The notes: generated by a model from the sequence alone, not told the origin. Positions 1-9,942 are shown, numbered from the stretch's first letter. The stretch: DNA of 64,000 bases from Acidobacteriota bacterium (GCA_013289855.1 JABCZD010000001.1:509027-573026); one strand, 5' to 3'. Made by a program: numbers and translations.

Positions 1-117
1 TAGTTCTTTGTCTTGAGGCTCTTAGCGAAGCTCCTGGAGTGGGCTAGGTAGTGCAATCCTCTGTTTGCCGATATGAACCAGACGCTCATGCAGTCGGAAA
101 TGGGAGGAACACAGTGT

Positions 118-873
118 ATGCTCGCCGCAGCTCGTTGTGGTGATGAGAAGGCCTTCATGGCTCTGGTGTCCCCGCTCGCTCCCAGCTTGCAGCGTCTAGC
201 CAACCGTTATAGCCGCAATACCGCGGACGCCGACGACATCTGTCAAGAATCGCTCTTAAAAGCGTACGTAAAGCTCGATCAGTTTTCGAGCACGCAGCAG
301 CTGGTAACCAACGAATTTCACGCCTGGCTGATGAAGATCGCCGCGAATTCCGCTATCGATTTTCTGCGCCGCAAGCACTCTAAAAGACTTGTTCCGCTGG
401 ATGAGAGCAATCACGTCCCGAATAAACCTCACGAGGCTGGAGCGGGTGGCTGGGGTGAAAATCCCGAGAGAGCTCTGGTTCGTCAGGAACGACGTAGTTT
501 GATGGCTGAGGCCATCACCCGGCTGCCCGTGGAGTTGCGACGCGTTTGCCTGCTGCGCGATGTAATGGAACTATCGACGAAGGAAGTGGCGGCCAAATTG
601 GGCATCTCCACCACGGCCGTCCGGCTGCGGCTGTTTCGTGCGCATGGTCTGTTGCGGAAGAACCTGGGAGGTAAGACTTCCGCCTGTGTATCCGACAGTT
701 CGCTTGCCAGCGCCGCTGAATTCGAAAAGTCGCGGGACGAAGCCCGGCTGCAAAACGATCGGAGACAATCGGCGCAAAGACAAAGAAACCGAAGGCAAGT
801 GGCGGGGAGACAAGATAGCGCACAAGTGCTACCCCGTTACCAACTTCAAGAGAGTTGCGCATGCGGCGATTGA
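118..873 (+). CDS. ECF-type RNA polymerase sigma-70 family factor
   Basis: Alternative sigma factor that would direct core RNA polymerase to a specific promoter set. Region 2 is visible near residues 8-90 (AFMALV, then DADDICQESLLKAY, the usual helix that binds core and the -10 element). Region 4 lies near 145-185 (LPVELRRVCLLRDVMELSTKEVAAKLG, split here by its two helices). I chose the ATG at 118 because GGGAGGAA lies 8-15 bases upstream; an in-frame ATG at 73 has no such site and would add 15 residues. After region 4 there is a tail of about 55 residues rich in Arg, Gln and Ser, ending in Cys-Ala-Cys, which is longer than usual for the family. No anti-sigma gene is adjacent. The link to the downstream efflux genes is only positional. 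Confident for family, not for target. Confidence 0.88.
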   Translation: MLAAARCGDEKAFMALVSPLAPSLQRLANRYSRNTADADDICQESLLKAYVKLDQFSSTQQLVTNEFHAWLMKIAANSAIDFLRRKHSKRLVPLDESNHVPNKPHEAGAGGWGENPERALVRQERRSLMAEAITRLPVELRRVCLLRDVMELSTKEVAAKLGISTTAVRLRLFRAHGLLRKNLGGKTSACVSDSSLASAAEFEKSRDEARLQNDRRQSAQRQRNRRQVAGRQDSAQVLPRYQLQESCACGD

Positions 874-1038
874 CCCAGATTCAGGAAGGTGTTCGATCTT
901 GGGACGAGAAATCCCAACATCGCGGATGGACAGCGCCGGGCCAGCCCTACATCACAGCCAACGTGCACAAACACTTATACTTAGGCGAATGACATTTCGG
1001 CAGCGGGTATGCCGTTAGTAAGGATAAGATCTCAGGTC

Positions 1039-2292
1039 ATGGACATTCAACGCCCTTCAAACGCACGCAGCAAAATGATCCGCAGAATTGTGCTGGTAAC
1101 CGTCGCCGTGCTGGTGCTTGGCGGCGTCACGCTGGGCCTTTCAAGGCTTCGTCCTGCTGCCCCTGCCGTAGACCGCGCCACGATTTGGACCGACGACGTA
1201 AAGCGCGGTCCCATGCTCCGCGAGGTGCGCGGGCTGGGAACGCTTATACCGGAGGACATTCGCTGGATTCCCGCGCAGACGGATTCGCGCGTGGACCGCA
1301 TCGTGATTCGTCCTGGCGCGATTGTGAAACCAGACTCGATCATTTTGGAGCTGAGCAATCCCGAACTGCAACGCGATGCGCTGGACGCCGAGTATCAACT
1401 GAAAGGCGCGGAAGCAGACTACGCGAACCTCAAGGTACAAGTGCACAGCGAGCTGCTGAACCAGAAGGCCGCGGCCGCCGCGGTGCATAGCGACTACGAA
1501 CAGGCCAAGATCCAGCATGACGTGGACGAAAAATTGCGCGAGCAGGGTTTGGGCGCGGAATTAAACGCCAGGCTATCCAAAGTCAAGGAAGAGCAGCTGG
1601 GAATTCGCGCGCAACTCGAAGACGAGCGCACGCAGAACGCTATCGATACGGTGAACTCGCGATTGCAGGCGCAAGAATCAAAAGTTGACGAACAACGCGC
1701 ACTCTATCAATTGCGCAAGAGTCAGCTGGACGCGCTGCATGTTCGCGCGGGAATTGACGGCGTGCTGCAACTCGTACCCGTGGAAGTGGGGCAGCGTGTG
1801 ACCCCGGGAACAAACATCGCCCGCGTGGCGGATCCGAAAAAACTCAAAGCCGAAATTAAGATCGCCGAAACGCAAGCCAAGGACGTAGTTATTGGGCTGA
1901 AGGCCGCCATCGACACGCGCAACGGCATCGTCACCGGGCACGTCTCGCGCATCGACCCATCGGTGCAAAACGGCACCGTCACCGTGGACGTGGCGATCGA
2001 CGGCGCATTGCCGCAAGGCGCGCGTCCGGACCTGAGCGTCGACGGCACCATCGAAATTGAAAATTTGAAGGACGTGCTGTACGTCGGCCGGCCGGTGCAC
2101 GGGCAATCCGACAGCACCATCGGCATCTTCAAGCTCGATCCCGACGGCGCGGAAGCCGCGCGCGTGAACGTGAAGCTGGGGCGCAGCTCGGTGAACACCA
2201 TCGAGATCGTGCAAGGCCTGAACGTCGGAGACAAAGTGATTCTCTCGGACATGTCGCAATGGGACACGTTTGATCGCATTCGTTTGAAGTAG
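1039..2292 (+). CDS. efflux periplasmic adaptor (HlyD/RND membrane-fusion family)
   Basis: Membrane-fusion protein expected to link an inner-membrane ABC permease to an outer-membrane channel. A single N-terminal membrane anchor covers about residues 14-35. A lipoyl-like half domain follows (around residues 60-100), then a long alpha-helical hairpin rich in Ala, Glu, Gln and Lys (about 110-235), the second lipoyl half and beta-barrel (240-330), and a C-terminal membrane-proximal domain. I use the ATG at 1039, since the product then starts Met-Asp-Ile-Gln-Arg-Pro like acidobacterial adaptors I recall; an in-frame ATG at 1009 adds ten residues. It is 417 residues long and lies directly ahead of three permeases, so it probably serves the ABC system. 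No TolC-like outer-membrane gene is present in the window. Confidence 0.9.
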   Translation: MDIQRPSNARSKMIRRIVLVTVAVLVLGGVTLGLSRLRPAAPAVDRATIWTDDVKRGPMLREVRGLGTLIPEDIRWIPAQTDSRVDRIVIRPGAIVKPDSIILELSNPELQRDALDAEYQLKGAEADYANLKVQVHSELLNQKAAAAAVHSDYEQAKIQHDVDEKLREQGLGAELNARLSKVKEEQLGIRAQLEDERTQNAIDTVNSRLQAQESKVDEQRALYQLRKSQLDALHVRAGIDGVLQLVPVEVGQRVTPGTNIARVADPKKLKAEIKIAETQAKDVVIGLKAAIDTRNGIVTGHVSRIDPSVQNGTVTVDVAIDGALPQGARPDLSVDGTIEIENLKDVLYVGRPVHGQSDSTIGIFKLDPDGAEAARVNVKLGRSSVNTIEIVQGLNVGDKVILSDMSQWDTFDRIRLK

Positions 2293-2321
2293 CTACACGA
2301 AGTGGGCCGCGGTTTCACGCA

Positions 2322-2333
2322 ACAAAATTTTGT
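2322..2333. promoter_or_regulatory. 12-bp perfect A+T-rich palindrome between adaptor and first permease
   Basis: ACAAAATTTTGT reads the same on both strands and sits in the 87-base gap between the adaptor and the first permease gene, 46 bases before the permease ATG. It could be an operator or may be chance; no -35/-10 pair is obvious beside it. Confidence 0.25.
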
Positions 2334-2379
2334 GGACGCGGAATCAAATTCAGGTCCGTTTTTGCGGGAGAGGGTCGGC

Positions 2380-4806
2380 ATGCAAACGCTCTGGCGAAAT
2401 ATCCGCTATGCCCTGCGCAACCTGGCGAAAAATCCCGGTTTTGCCTGCGTCACGGTTCTGACGCTGGCTCTCGGCATCGGCGCGAATACCGCCATATTCA
2501 GCGTGGTGTACGGAGCACTGCTGGCACCGCTGCCTTTTCCCAATCCTGACCAGTTGGTGATGGTATGGTCGACGGTTCGGGGCAATAACAACTCCGTGTC
2601 CGCCGGAGATTATCTGGATTGGAAGCGGCAAAACTCCGTATTCCAGGATCTCGTAGCCTTCACTGGCGGTAGCTTCAACTTGTCTGTCGCCGGTACGCCA
2701 GAAGTAGTCCAAACGAGAATTCTGTCGCCCGGATGGTTCAATCTGCAGGGAATACCGTTTGCGCTCGGCCGGGATTTCTTGCCCAACGAAGGTGTCCTCG
2801 GCCAAGACCAAGTCGTAGTAATGACCCATCGCCTGTGGCAAGAGCGCTTCGGCAGCGACTCAAGCATCCTCGGACGACAACTACGACTGAATGGCCAACC
2901 GTACTCCGTCGTGGGCGTGCTGGCGGCCGGAATGCCCGATCGTTTTGAATCGCGTCTATTCGTGCCGCTCGCATTCAAGGCGGATCAAATCAATCACGAC
3001 TTTCATTGGCTGAACGTGATGGGACGCCTGAGACCAGGAGTCACCTTGCCACAGGCCAACGCGGACATGAAAGGCGTCACGCAGCGCATCGCCGAAACTT
3101 ATCCGCTCTCCAACAAAGGTTGGGGCGCCGCCGTCGAACCACTCAAGAACGATTTCACCAGCCGCGACACCATAAAAGACCTATGGCTGCTGATGGGCGC
3201 CGTGGGCTTCGTATTGTTGATCGCGTGTGTGAACGTCGCCAACCTGTTGCTGGCACGCGGCACCATCCGGCAAAAGGAAGTGGCCGTGCGCTCTTCGTTA
3301 GGCGCCACGCGGACGCAACTCTTCTCGCAGTTTCTGACGGAAAGCCTGGTACTGGCGCTCACCGGCGGGATAATCGGCATCAGCTTGGCATGGTCCATGC
3401 TGCGCGCAATTCTCGCACTGCTGCCGCCGTTTTCCGTGCCCACGGAAGCAGACATCCGATTGAGTCTGCCGGTGTTGTTTTTCAGTTTGGGAGTCACGCT
3501 CCTCGCGGGCGTATTGTGTGGCTGCGCTCCAGCATGGAGAATTTCCCGCGAGAATCTGAGCGATAGCTTGAAAGAAGGTGGCCGCTCCGTTTCCAGCGCC
3601 GGGAAACACGGCTTGCGCCGCGGCCTGGTGGTTATGGAGTTTGCCATGGCGCTAACCTTGCTCGCTGGCGCCGGCTTGGCGATACACAGCTTCTGGAAGT
3701 TAACGCGCGCGGACCTGGGTTTTCGTCCGGACCACATCCTCACGTCGTATCTGCCGATTCCTGGCGATCATTTCTCGCAGCCGGCGCAACTGACCGCTTT
3801 CTATCGCCAACTGCTCAATAAGATTTCAGCCCAACCGGGAATCTTTTCGGCGGCGGTTTCCACGGGCGCGCCAATCGTCGGCGCGGACGCCGGCATGCCC
3901 TTCAGCATCGCGGGCCAAGCGGTGAATAATCCGGCTTCGCGCCCCAGCGCTGCCTTCGCAACGGTCACCCCAGATTACTTCCGCACTTTCGGAATACCCA
4001 TCGCCAAGGGACGCGGTTTCACGGAGCAGGACATCGCCGGTGGATTGCTCGTGACGGTCGTGAACGAAACCTTCGCTGGAAAATATCTCTCGGGCTTGGA
4101 TCCGCTCCGCCAACGACTGGTGGTCGACCAAATCATCCCAGGCGTTGAACGACTCGGTCCTCCCCAAGAATGGCAAATCGTCGGCGTTTCCAAAGATGTT
4201 CGTAACGACTCTGTGCGCCGGGAATCTGCACCGGAAATCGATGTGCCTTTTTGGCAGAGCCCCTGGCCTTCGGCGCGCGTCGAGGTGCGCACCAGCAGCG
4301 ATCCTGCAAGCGCCGCTACCAGTCTGGCCGCCGTGGTGCAATCCGTGGATCCCGATTTAGGGCTGGACGCCGTGCAAACGATGGACCATTTGGTGGATCA
4401 ATCGCTGGCCGGAGATCGTTTTTCTGCAGCGCTTTTCGCCGCGTTTGCCGCGGTAGCGCTGACTCTCGCGGCCATTGGCATTTATGGCGTGATGTCTTTC
4501 GCGGTGGCCCAGCGAACCCATGAAATAGGATTGCGCATGGCGCTCGGTGCAGGCTCGCGGCAAGTAATGGGCCTGGTCTTGCGCGAAGGTCTGTTGCTGG
4601 CCTTTGCCGGATTGCTGTTGGGTTTGGTCGGCACATATTTTGTCGGCCGCGTGATGACTTCCATGTTGTATGGGGTGACCGCGGTCGATCCCCTGGCGGT
4701 CAGCGCTGTCGCCATATTGTTACTGCTCACCGGGGTGCTGGCTTGTTACGTGCCGGCCCGCCGGGCCACGCGGATCGATCCAATGGTGGCGTTGCGGCAC
4801 GATTGA
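2380..4806 (+). CDS. ADOP-family MacB/FtsX-like ABC permease (copy 1)
   Basis: Inner-membrane permease of the acidobacterial duplicated orphan permease type: two MacB-PCD plus FtsX units fused in one 808-residue chain. The first membrane helix is near residues 17-42 (VLTLALGIGANTAIFSVV). The first FtsX triplet starts about 266, 326 and 363, the second-unit helix near 414, and the last triplet near 680, 737 and 770. It ends in the family signature around PARRATRIDPMVALRHD, with His-Asp where the sister copies have Tyr-Glu. The start at 2380 follows GGGAGAGGG; an ORF continues upstream but the usual MQTLW start is here. Substrate unknown. MacB-type permeases act as mechanotransmitters rather than classical channels, which is family knowledge. 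It follows the adaptor and is probably co-transcribed. Confidence 0.92.
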   Translation: MQTLWRNIRYALRNLAKNPGFACVTVLTLALGIGANTAIFSVVYGALLAPLPFPNPDQLVMVWSTVRGNNNSVSAGDYLDWKRQNSVFQDLVAFTGGSFNLSVAGTPEVVQTRILSPGWFNLQGIPFALGRDFLPNEGVLGQDQVVVMTHRLWQERFGSDSSILGRQLRLNGQPYSVVGVLAAGMPDRFESRLFVPLAFKADQINHDFHWLNVMGRLRPGVTLPQANADMKGVTQRIAETYPLSNKGWGAAVEPLKNDFTSRDTIKDLWLLMGAVGFVLLIACVNVANLLLARGTIRQKEVAVRSSLGATRTQLFSQFLTESLVLALTGGIIGISLAWSMLRAILALLPPFSVPTEADIRLSLPVLFFSLGVTLLAGVLCGCAPAWRISRENLSDSLKEGGRSVSSAGKHGLRRGLVVMEFAMALTLLAGAGLAIHSFWKLTRADLGFRPDHILTSYLPIPGDHFSQPAQLTAFYRQLLNKISAQPGIFSAAVSTGAPIVGADAGMPFSIAGQAVNNPASRPSAAFATVTPDYFRTFGIPIAKGRGFTEQDIAGGLLVTVVNETFAGKYLSGLDPLRQRLVVDQIIPGVERLGPPQEWQIVGVSKDVRNDSVRRESAPEIDVPFWQSPWPSARVEVRTSSDPASAATSLAAVVQSVDPDLGLDAVQTMDHLVDQSLAGDRFSAALFAAFAAVALTLAAIGIYGVMSFAVAQRTHEIGLRMALGAGSRQVMGLVLREGLLLAFAGLLLGLVGTYFVGRVMTSMLYGVTAVDPLAVSAVAILLLLTGVLACYVPARRATRIDPMVALRHD

Positions 4807-4841
4807 GTTGAATTTTCGTCGAAGGATTCTAGAGGGGTTCT

Positions 4842-7298
4842 GTGCAAACACTGTGGCACGACGTTCGATACGGAGTGCGAATGCTCGCGAAAAGTCCCGG
4901 CTTCGCCGCTGTGGCCATTCTCACGCTGGCGCTGGGCACCGGCGCCACCACCACAATCTTCAGCGTGGTGAACGCCGTGCTCTTGCAGCCGCTGCCCTTT
5001 CCCGAGCCCAATCGGCTGGTCTCCGCCGTGGGCATCGATACAAGAAATAACGAGCACGGCCGTGCGCTGAGTTATCCGGATTTTGCCGACCTTCGCAAGC
5101 AGAGCCGCACTCTCGAGTCTTTGGCCGCCTTCACCGATGCGGACTTTACGCTTACCGGCGCTGGCGAACCGCTGCATGTTGCCGGAGAAATGGTCTCGGC
5201 CGACCTGTTTACTGTGTTGCGCGCCACGCCGGAACTGGGGCGGGCTTTTACTTCAACCGAAGACCAGGCCGAAACGCGCGTGGTGATTTTGAGCCACAGC
5301 CTCTGGAAAAGTCGTTTCGGAGCCGATCCCAATATCGCCGGAAAGCCAATCCGACTCGAAGGTCAGATGTACACCGTGGTCGGCGTAATGCCCGCGGATT
5401 TCCAGTTTCCGCTGGATGCGGAACCGCGCGCGCTGTGGGTTACCACGGCGGGCTTGATGACCATCACCCCCGGCGCTCCTAGTGATGACAAGCCGCTATC
5501 CGAACAACGCGGCGCGCACTTCCTGACCACTATTGGTCGATTGCAACCCGGCGTCACCTTGCAGCAAGCGGATTTGGATACCGCGGCGATCGCCGCCGGA
5601 CTCGAGAAACAGTTTCCCGATACCGACGGCCACCTCAGCATGGGATTGCGGCCCCAGATCGATGCCCTGGTTGGCGATATTCGGCCGGTTCTGTTAATGG
5701 TCCTTGGCGCCGTGGCTTTTCTGTTGTTGATTGCGTGCGCGAACACCGCAAATTTATTGCTCGCTCGCGCCGCCACGCGGCAGCGCGAAATGGCCATTCG
5801 CGTTTCCATGGGCGCGGGGCGCGCCCGCATTCTTCGGCAACTGTTGACGGAGAGTGTCCTGCTATCGCTGGCCGGCGGTGCGCTGGGCTTGTTGATCGCC
5901 GTTTGGGGCACAAGACTATTTGCAACATTGCAGGTCGTGCAAATCCCGCGACTGAAGTCCGCCACGGTTGACCTGCGCGTCTTGGGATTTACTTTGGGGG
6001 TGTCGCTGCTTACCGGAGTGATCTTCGGGTTGGCGCCGGCCATCCACGCGCTGCGTTTCGATCTTTTTCCCTCGCTAAAGGAGGGCGGCCGCAACGCCAC
6101 CGAAGGAAAGAGTCATTCGCGCTTGCGGAGCCTTCTGGTGATCTTTGAAGTTTCTCTTTCCGTGGTGCTGCTCATCGGCGCAAGTCTGTTGCTCGAAAGC
6201 ATGGTTCATATCGTGCGCCAGTCACCGGGCTTTGATCCGCACGGATTGCTTTCGTTCAACATCAATCTCCCTGATGTCCGCTACGGCCAGCCGGAAAAGT
6301 CCATACTCTTTTACCAACAACTTCTGGAACGTCTGCGCGGAATCCCGGGCGTAAAAAACGCCAGCGCCGTCCTGCCCCTGCCACTTTCCGAAGATAACAT
6401 TCGCACCACGTTTGAAATCGAAGGGCGTCCGGTAGCCAAGAGCGACGAGCCGCGTACCTACTTTCGCAGCATCGATCCGGACTATTTTCAGACCATGCAT
6501 ATACCGCTGGTCGCAGGGCGGGAATTTTCCGCACGGGACGCCCGTGACGGCGTGCAAGTGGTGATCGTCAATCAAACCTTCGCGCGCAAATTTTTTCCGA
6601 ATGAAAACCCCATTGGAAAACACATCAAACCCGGCGTGTCTGACAGCGGCCCGGATAAAATGCGCGAGATCGTCGGCGTTGTTGGAGATGTGAAGCACCG
6701 CACGCTGTGGCGTGATCCGGACCCGGAATCCTACGTTCCGTATGACCAAGCAGCGATTGGCGGTTTGGCGGTCGTGCTCCGTACGGATGCAAATCCCTTA
6801 AGTCTGCTTCCGGCAGTCCGGGAACAAGTGCACGCTATGGATCCTGAGCTGCCCGTGTACGCGCCAAAAACGATGGACGACTACGTTTCCGCGTCGATCG
6901 CGGACCGAAAATTCATCAGCATCCTGTGCGGCGTGTTTGCCGGCGTTGGCTTGCTGCTGGCGGTTGTCGGTCTGTTCGGCGTTATGTCTTACACTGTCGC
7001 GCAGCGCACTCACGAGCTCGGTGTTCGCGTCGCGGTCGGCGCCAAAAAGTTGGACATTCTGCAGCTGATCCTTCGCCAAGGCATGGCTATGACGTTCGCC
7101 GGAATCGTGATCGGCCTGATCGGAACGCTGGGAATATCGCGCGTGCTAACCAGCCAGCTCTTTGGAATCAAGCCCACGGATCCACTCACATTTATCGGCG
7201 TAGCCGTGCTGCTTGCAGGCGTGGCGCTAGCCGCGTGCTACTTGCCGGCCCGCCGCGCCACGCGCGTGGATCCCATGGTGGCGCTGCGTTATGAGTAG
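4842..7298 (+). CDS. ADOP-family MacB/FtsX-like ABC permease (copy 2)
   Basis: Second duplicated MacB/FtsX permease, 818 residues. It starts with GTG at 4842 behind AGAGGGG, 35 bases after copy 1. The N-terminus MQTLWHDVRYGVRML is followed by one membrane helix. The first FtsX triplet begins near residue 282 (LLLIACANTANLLLARA), the second permease unit near 425, and the last triplet near 690. The chain ends in PARRATRVDPMVALRYE, the canonical family ending. The two large periplasmic PCD segments (roughly 45-275 and 455-680) differ strongly from copy 1, while membrane parts are similar. This suggests paralogues with different extracytoplasmic partners. It has no nucleotide-binding domain of its own and needs an ATPase in trans, possibly one of the two encoded downstream. 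Confidence 0.92.
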   Translation: MQTLWHDVRYGVRMLAKSPGFAAVAILTLALGTGATTTIFSVVNAVLLQPLPFPEPNRLVSAVGIDTRNNEHGRALSYPDFADLRKQSRTLESLAAFTDADFTLTGAGEPLHVAGEMVSADLFTVLRATPELGRAFTSTEDQAETRVVILSHSLWKSRFGADPNIAGKPIRLEGQMYTVVGVMPADFQFPLDAEPRALWVTTAGLMTITPGAPSDDKPLSEQRGAHFLTTIGRLQPGVTLQQADLDTAAIAAGLEKQFPDTDGHLSMGLRPQIDALVGDIRPVLLMVLGAVAFLLLIACANTANLLLARAATRQREMAIRVSMGAGRARILRQLLTESVLLSLAGGALGLLIAVWGTRLFATLQVVQIPRLKSATVDLRVLGFTLGVSLLTGVIFGLAPAIHALRFDLFPSLKEGGRNATEGKSHSRLRSLLVIFEVSLSVVLLIGASLLLESMVHIVRQSPGFDPHGLLSFNINLPDVRYGQPEKSILFYQQLLERLRGIPGVKNASAVLPLPLSEDNIRTTFEIEGRPVAKSDEPRTYFRSIDPDYFQTMHIPLVAGREFSARDARDGVQVVIVNQTFARKFFPNENPIGKHIKPGVSDSGPDKMREIVGVVGDVKHRTLWRDPDPESYVPYDQAAIGGLAVVLRTDANPLSLLPAVREQVHAMDPELPVYAPKTMDDYVSASIADRKFISILCGVFAGVGLLLAVVGLFGVMSYTVAQRTHELGVRVAVGAKKLDILQLILRQGMAMTFAGIVIGLIGTLGISRVLTSQLFGIKPTDPLTFIGVAVLLAGVALAACYLPARRATRVDPMVALRYE

Positions 7299-7343
7299 CC
7301 CGCGCACTCGCGAACTGGCACGAAAGACTTGGAGAACCAGTCG

Positions 7344-9887
7344 ATGAACACGCTCTGGCAGGAAATTCGCTATGGCCTGCGGACCCTGAGCAATAGCCCG
7401 GGGTTCACCGCGATCGCCGTCGTGACGCTGGCCTTGGGCATCGGCGCCAACGCGGGAATTTTCTCCGTGCTGCAGCAAGTGCTGTTGCAGCGACTCCCGG
7501 TTTCCCACCCCGAACAGCTCGCCCTGGTGTATTCGCCCGGTCCAAAGAGCGGGCACGTCAGCTCCGACGAAGTCGACGGCTCGGAATCATTTTCCTACCC
7601 GATGTACAAGGATCTGCGGGACCAACTCACCACTCCAGCCGGCGTGCTTTCCGGCCTGATCGCCAAAGCCGATTTCCCGGTAAGCCTCACGTCGCGCGGG
7701 CAAACCGAACGCGCTCACTCCGAACTAGTCTCCGGCAATTATTTTGAAGTACTCGGCGTGCAGCCGTTCATCGGCAGAACGCTGCAGCCTTCCGACACCG
7801 CGAGCGACGACGGCATCCCCGTCGTGGTGCTCGGCTACGGCTATTGGCAAAAGCGATTCGGCGGCGACCCGCGCATCCTCAACGAAAGCGTGCTGGTCAA
7901 CAATTCGCCCATGACCGTCGTCGGCGTCGTCAATCCCGCGTTCCACGGCATCCAACCCGGCAACATCTCCGACCTGTACGTTCCCATAACCATGAAGGCG
8001 GTGGTCACGCCTGAGGACAAGACGGACCGTGCCCAGGCCCGGTTCGGGCTCGAGAGCCGCAGCAACTATTGGGTCAAGCTGATCGCCCGCGTGAGACCCG
8101 GCGTCTCCTTGCGCACCGCTATGACCGCAGTCACTCCCGCCTATCACGCCCTCCTCGCGGAGGATCTGCAGCATCATGAACATTTTAGCGAGCAACAGAA
8201 GGCAAAATTTCTCGCGCAGACGCTCATCTTCAAGAGCGGCGCGCGAGGCCGCCCGCAACTGGAAAACGATACTGGCCAGCAATTGCTCGCGCTGATGGCC
8301 ATGGTCGCGCTGGTCCTGTTGATTGCTTGCGCGAACGTGGCCGCCTTGCAGACCGCGCGCGGCGCAGCACGTCAGAAAGAAATTGCCTTGCGGCTCTCGC
8401 TGGGCGCCGGTCGATGGCAACTCGTACGTCAGTTGGTAATCGAGTCCTGCCTGCTTTCGCTGTTCGGCGCGGTGCTGGGATTGGTTATCGCCAGCTGGAT
8501 CAGCGGCGCACTGGTGCATTTTGCGGCAGCCAACGAAGTGGCCGATGGCCTTTCCTCCGCCCTGAGCCTTCCGGTGTTGCTGTTCGCCGCAACGATCGCA
8601 ATTCTCTCCGGCGTGCTTTTCGGCGTCGCTCCGGCGTTCCGCGCCACGCAGGTGGAGCTGGTTACCACCCTCAAGCAACAATCCGGCGGACTCGGCAGTG
8701 GGCTCACGCACGCCACCCTGCGCAAAGGTCTGGTAATCGCGCAAGTAGCGCTCACGCTTTTATTAGTCACGGTGGCCGGCGGCTTCGTTCGGAGTCTCTA
8801 CAATTTGCAGCACGTCGACCTGGGCCTCCAGCCTACGCACGTGCTGCAATTCGCTGTTGCGCCCGAACTCAACGGTTACACCAACGACCGCAGCCTGGAT
8901 TTCTTTCGGCGCCTCGAAGAACGTCTCAGCGCATTACCCGGCGTGAAGTCCGCGAGTGGCGTCGAAGAGCCCCTGATGACCGACGATGACCGCAGCTCCA
9001 ACGTCAACGTGGAAGGCGAGCCCGCCGATCTCGCGGGCACTCGCGACTTGATGCGCAACGCCGTCGGCGCCGGGCATTTCTCCAACCTGGGAATTCCCTT
9101 ACTGCAAGGCCGCGAATTCACCGCGCAGGATGTTGCAGGCAGCCCCAAAGTGGCGATCGTCAACGAGAGCATGGCCAAGATTTTTTTTCCCAACAGCTCC
9201 CCCCTCGGTCGGCACATGAAGTTCGGCGGAGGCAAGGATCCCCTGGACATTGAAATCGTTGGCGTAGTGAAAGACAGCCGGCACATGGACGTCAAGGAAA
9301 CACCGAAAGCCTTCGTCTACATTCCGTACACCCAGGAAGAATCGGCCGGCGAACTCACGTACTATGTGCGCACCTCGCAGGATCCCGTGGTGTTGGCCGG
9401 GATCGTTCGCCAGACGGTGCAGGATCTGGACGCCAGCCTGCCCGTTTACGATGAACGCTCGTTTACCGAACAGATCGACCGGCAGCTTTCCAAGGACCGC
9501 CTCGTCGCGGTGCTCGCAGCGCTGTTCGGCGGACTCGCCGCGTTGCTCGCCGCCATTGGCATCTACGGCTTGCTGGCCTACACCGTCACGCAACGCACCC
9601 GCGAAATCGGCGTCCGCATGGCTCTAGGTGCTTCCACGCAGCGGGTCGGATATATGATCCTCCGCGAAGTGGCCCAACTCGTCGCCATCGGCATCCTGAT
9701 TGGCCTGCCGCTGGCCTACGGCCTCGGCAAGCTCATCAATTCCCTGCTCTTCGGCGTTAAAGTTTTTGAACTTTTAGGCCTGCTAGTTGCGTTACTTACT
9801 CTAGGAATTGTCGCGCTGGCGGCCGGCTATATCCCGGCGCGGCGGGCCACGCGCGTGGATCCCATGGTGGCCTTGCGTTACGAATAA
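7344..9887 (+). CDS. ADOP-family MacB/FtsX-like ABC permease (copy 3)
   Basis: Third duplicated permease and the longest of the set at 847 residues. The ATG at 7344 follows TTGGAGAACC with good spacing; an in-frame TTG five codons earlier is less likely. The first helix lies near 17-40 and the first FtsX triplet begins near residue 312. That is about 40 residues later than in the sister copies, so the first periplasmic domain is enlarged. The insertion holds a hydrophilic helix around HHEHFSEQQKAKFLAQ. The usual Asn-Leu-Leu-Leu-Ala-Arg after the second helix reads Ala-Leu-Gln-Thr-Ala-Arg. It ends in VDPMVALRYE. A 13-base tandem duplication covers the stop codon. The first ABC ATPase gene begins 55 bases downstream, a natural partner by position. 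Confidence 0.92.
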   Translation: MNTLWQEIRYGLRTLSNSPGFTAIAVVTLALGIGANAGIFSVLQQVLLQRLPVSHPEQLALVYSPGPKSGHVSSDEVDGSESFSYPMYKDLRDQLTTPAGVLSGLIAKADFPVSLTSRGQTERAHSELVSGNYFEVLGVQPFIGRTLQPSDTASDDGIPVVVLGYGYWQKRFGGDPRILNESVLVNNSPMTVVGVVNPAFHGIQPGNISDLYVPITMKAVVTPEDKTDRAQARFGLESRSNYWVKLIARVRPGVSLRTAMTAVTPAYHALLAEDLQHHEHFSEQQKAKFLAQTLIFKSGARGRPQLENDTGQQLLALMAMVALVLLIACANVAALQTARGAARQKEIALRLSLGAGRWQLVRQLVIESCLLSLFGAVLGLVIASWISGALVHFAAANEVADGLSSALSLPVLLFAATIAILSGVLFGVAPAFRATQVELVTTLKQQSGGLGSGLTHATLRKGLVIAQVALTLLLVTVAGGFVRSLYNLQHVDLGLQPTHVLQFAVAPELNGYTNDRSLDFFRRLEERLSALPGVKSASGVEEPLMTDDDRSSNVNVEGEPADLAGTRDLMRNAVGAGHFSNLGIPLLQGREFTAQDVAGSPKVAIVNESMAKIFFPNSSPLGRHMKFGGGKDPLDIEIVGVVKDSRHMDVKETPKAFVYIPYTQEESAGELTYYVRTSQDPVVLAGIVRQTVQDLDASLPVYDERSFTEQIDRQLSKDRLVAVLAALFGGLAALLAAIGIYGLLAYTVTQRTREIGVRMALGASTQRVGYMILREVAQLVAIGILIGLPLAYGLGKLINSLLFGVKVFELLGLLVALLTLGIVALAAGYIPARRATRVDPMVALRYE

Positions 9888-9900
9888 GCGTTACGAATAA
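9875..9900 (+). repeat. 13-bp perfect tandem duplication over the stop codon of permease copy 3
   Basis: GCGTTACGAATAA occurs at 9875-9887 and again at 9888-9900. The first copy encodes the last residues and stop of the permease; the second repeats them in the same frame outside the gene, giving a second in-frame stop. Confidence 0.9.
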
Positions 9901-9942
9901 GAAAGAACCGATCGAGATTACTTTTATCTTTAAGGAGAAAAA

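Noticed and set aside
638..1018. Frame overlapping the end of the sigma factor gene in another phase
   Set aside because: No ribosome site and no recognisable product; it could matter only if the sigma tail is a frameshift product, which I cannot show.
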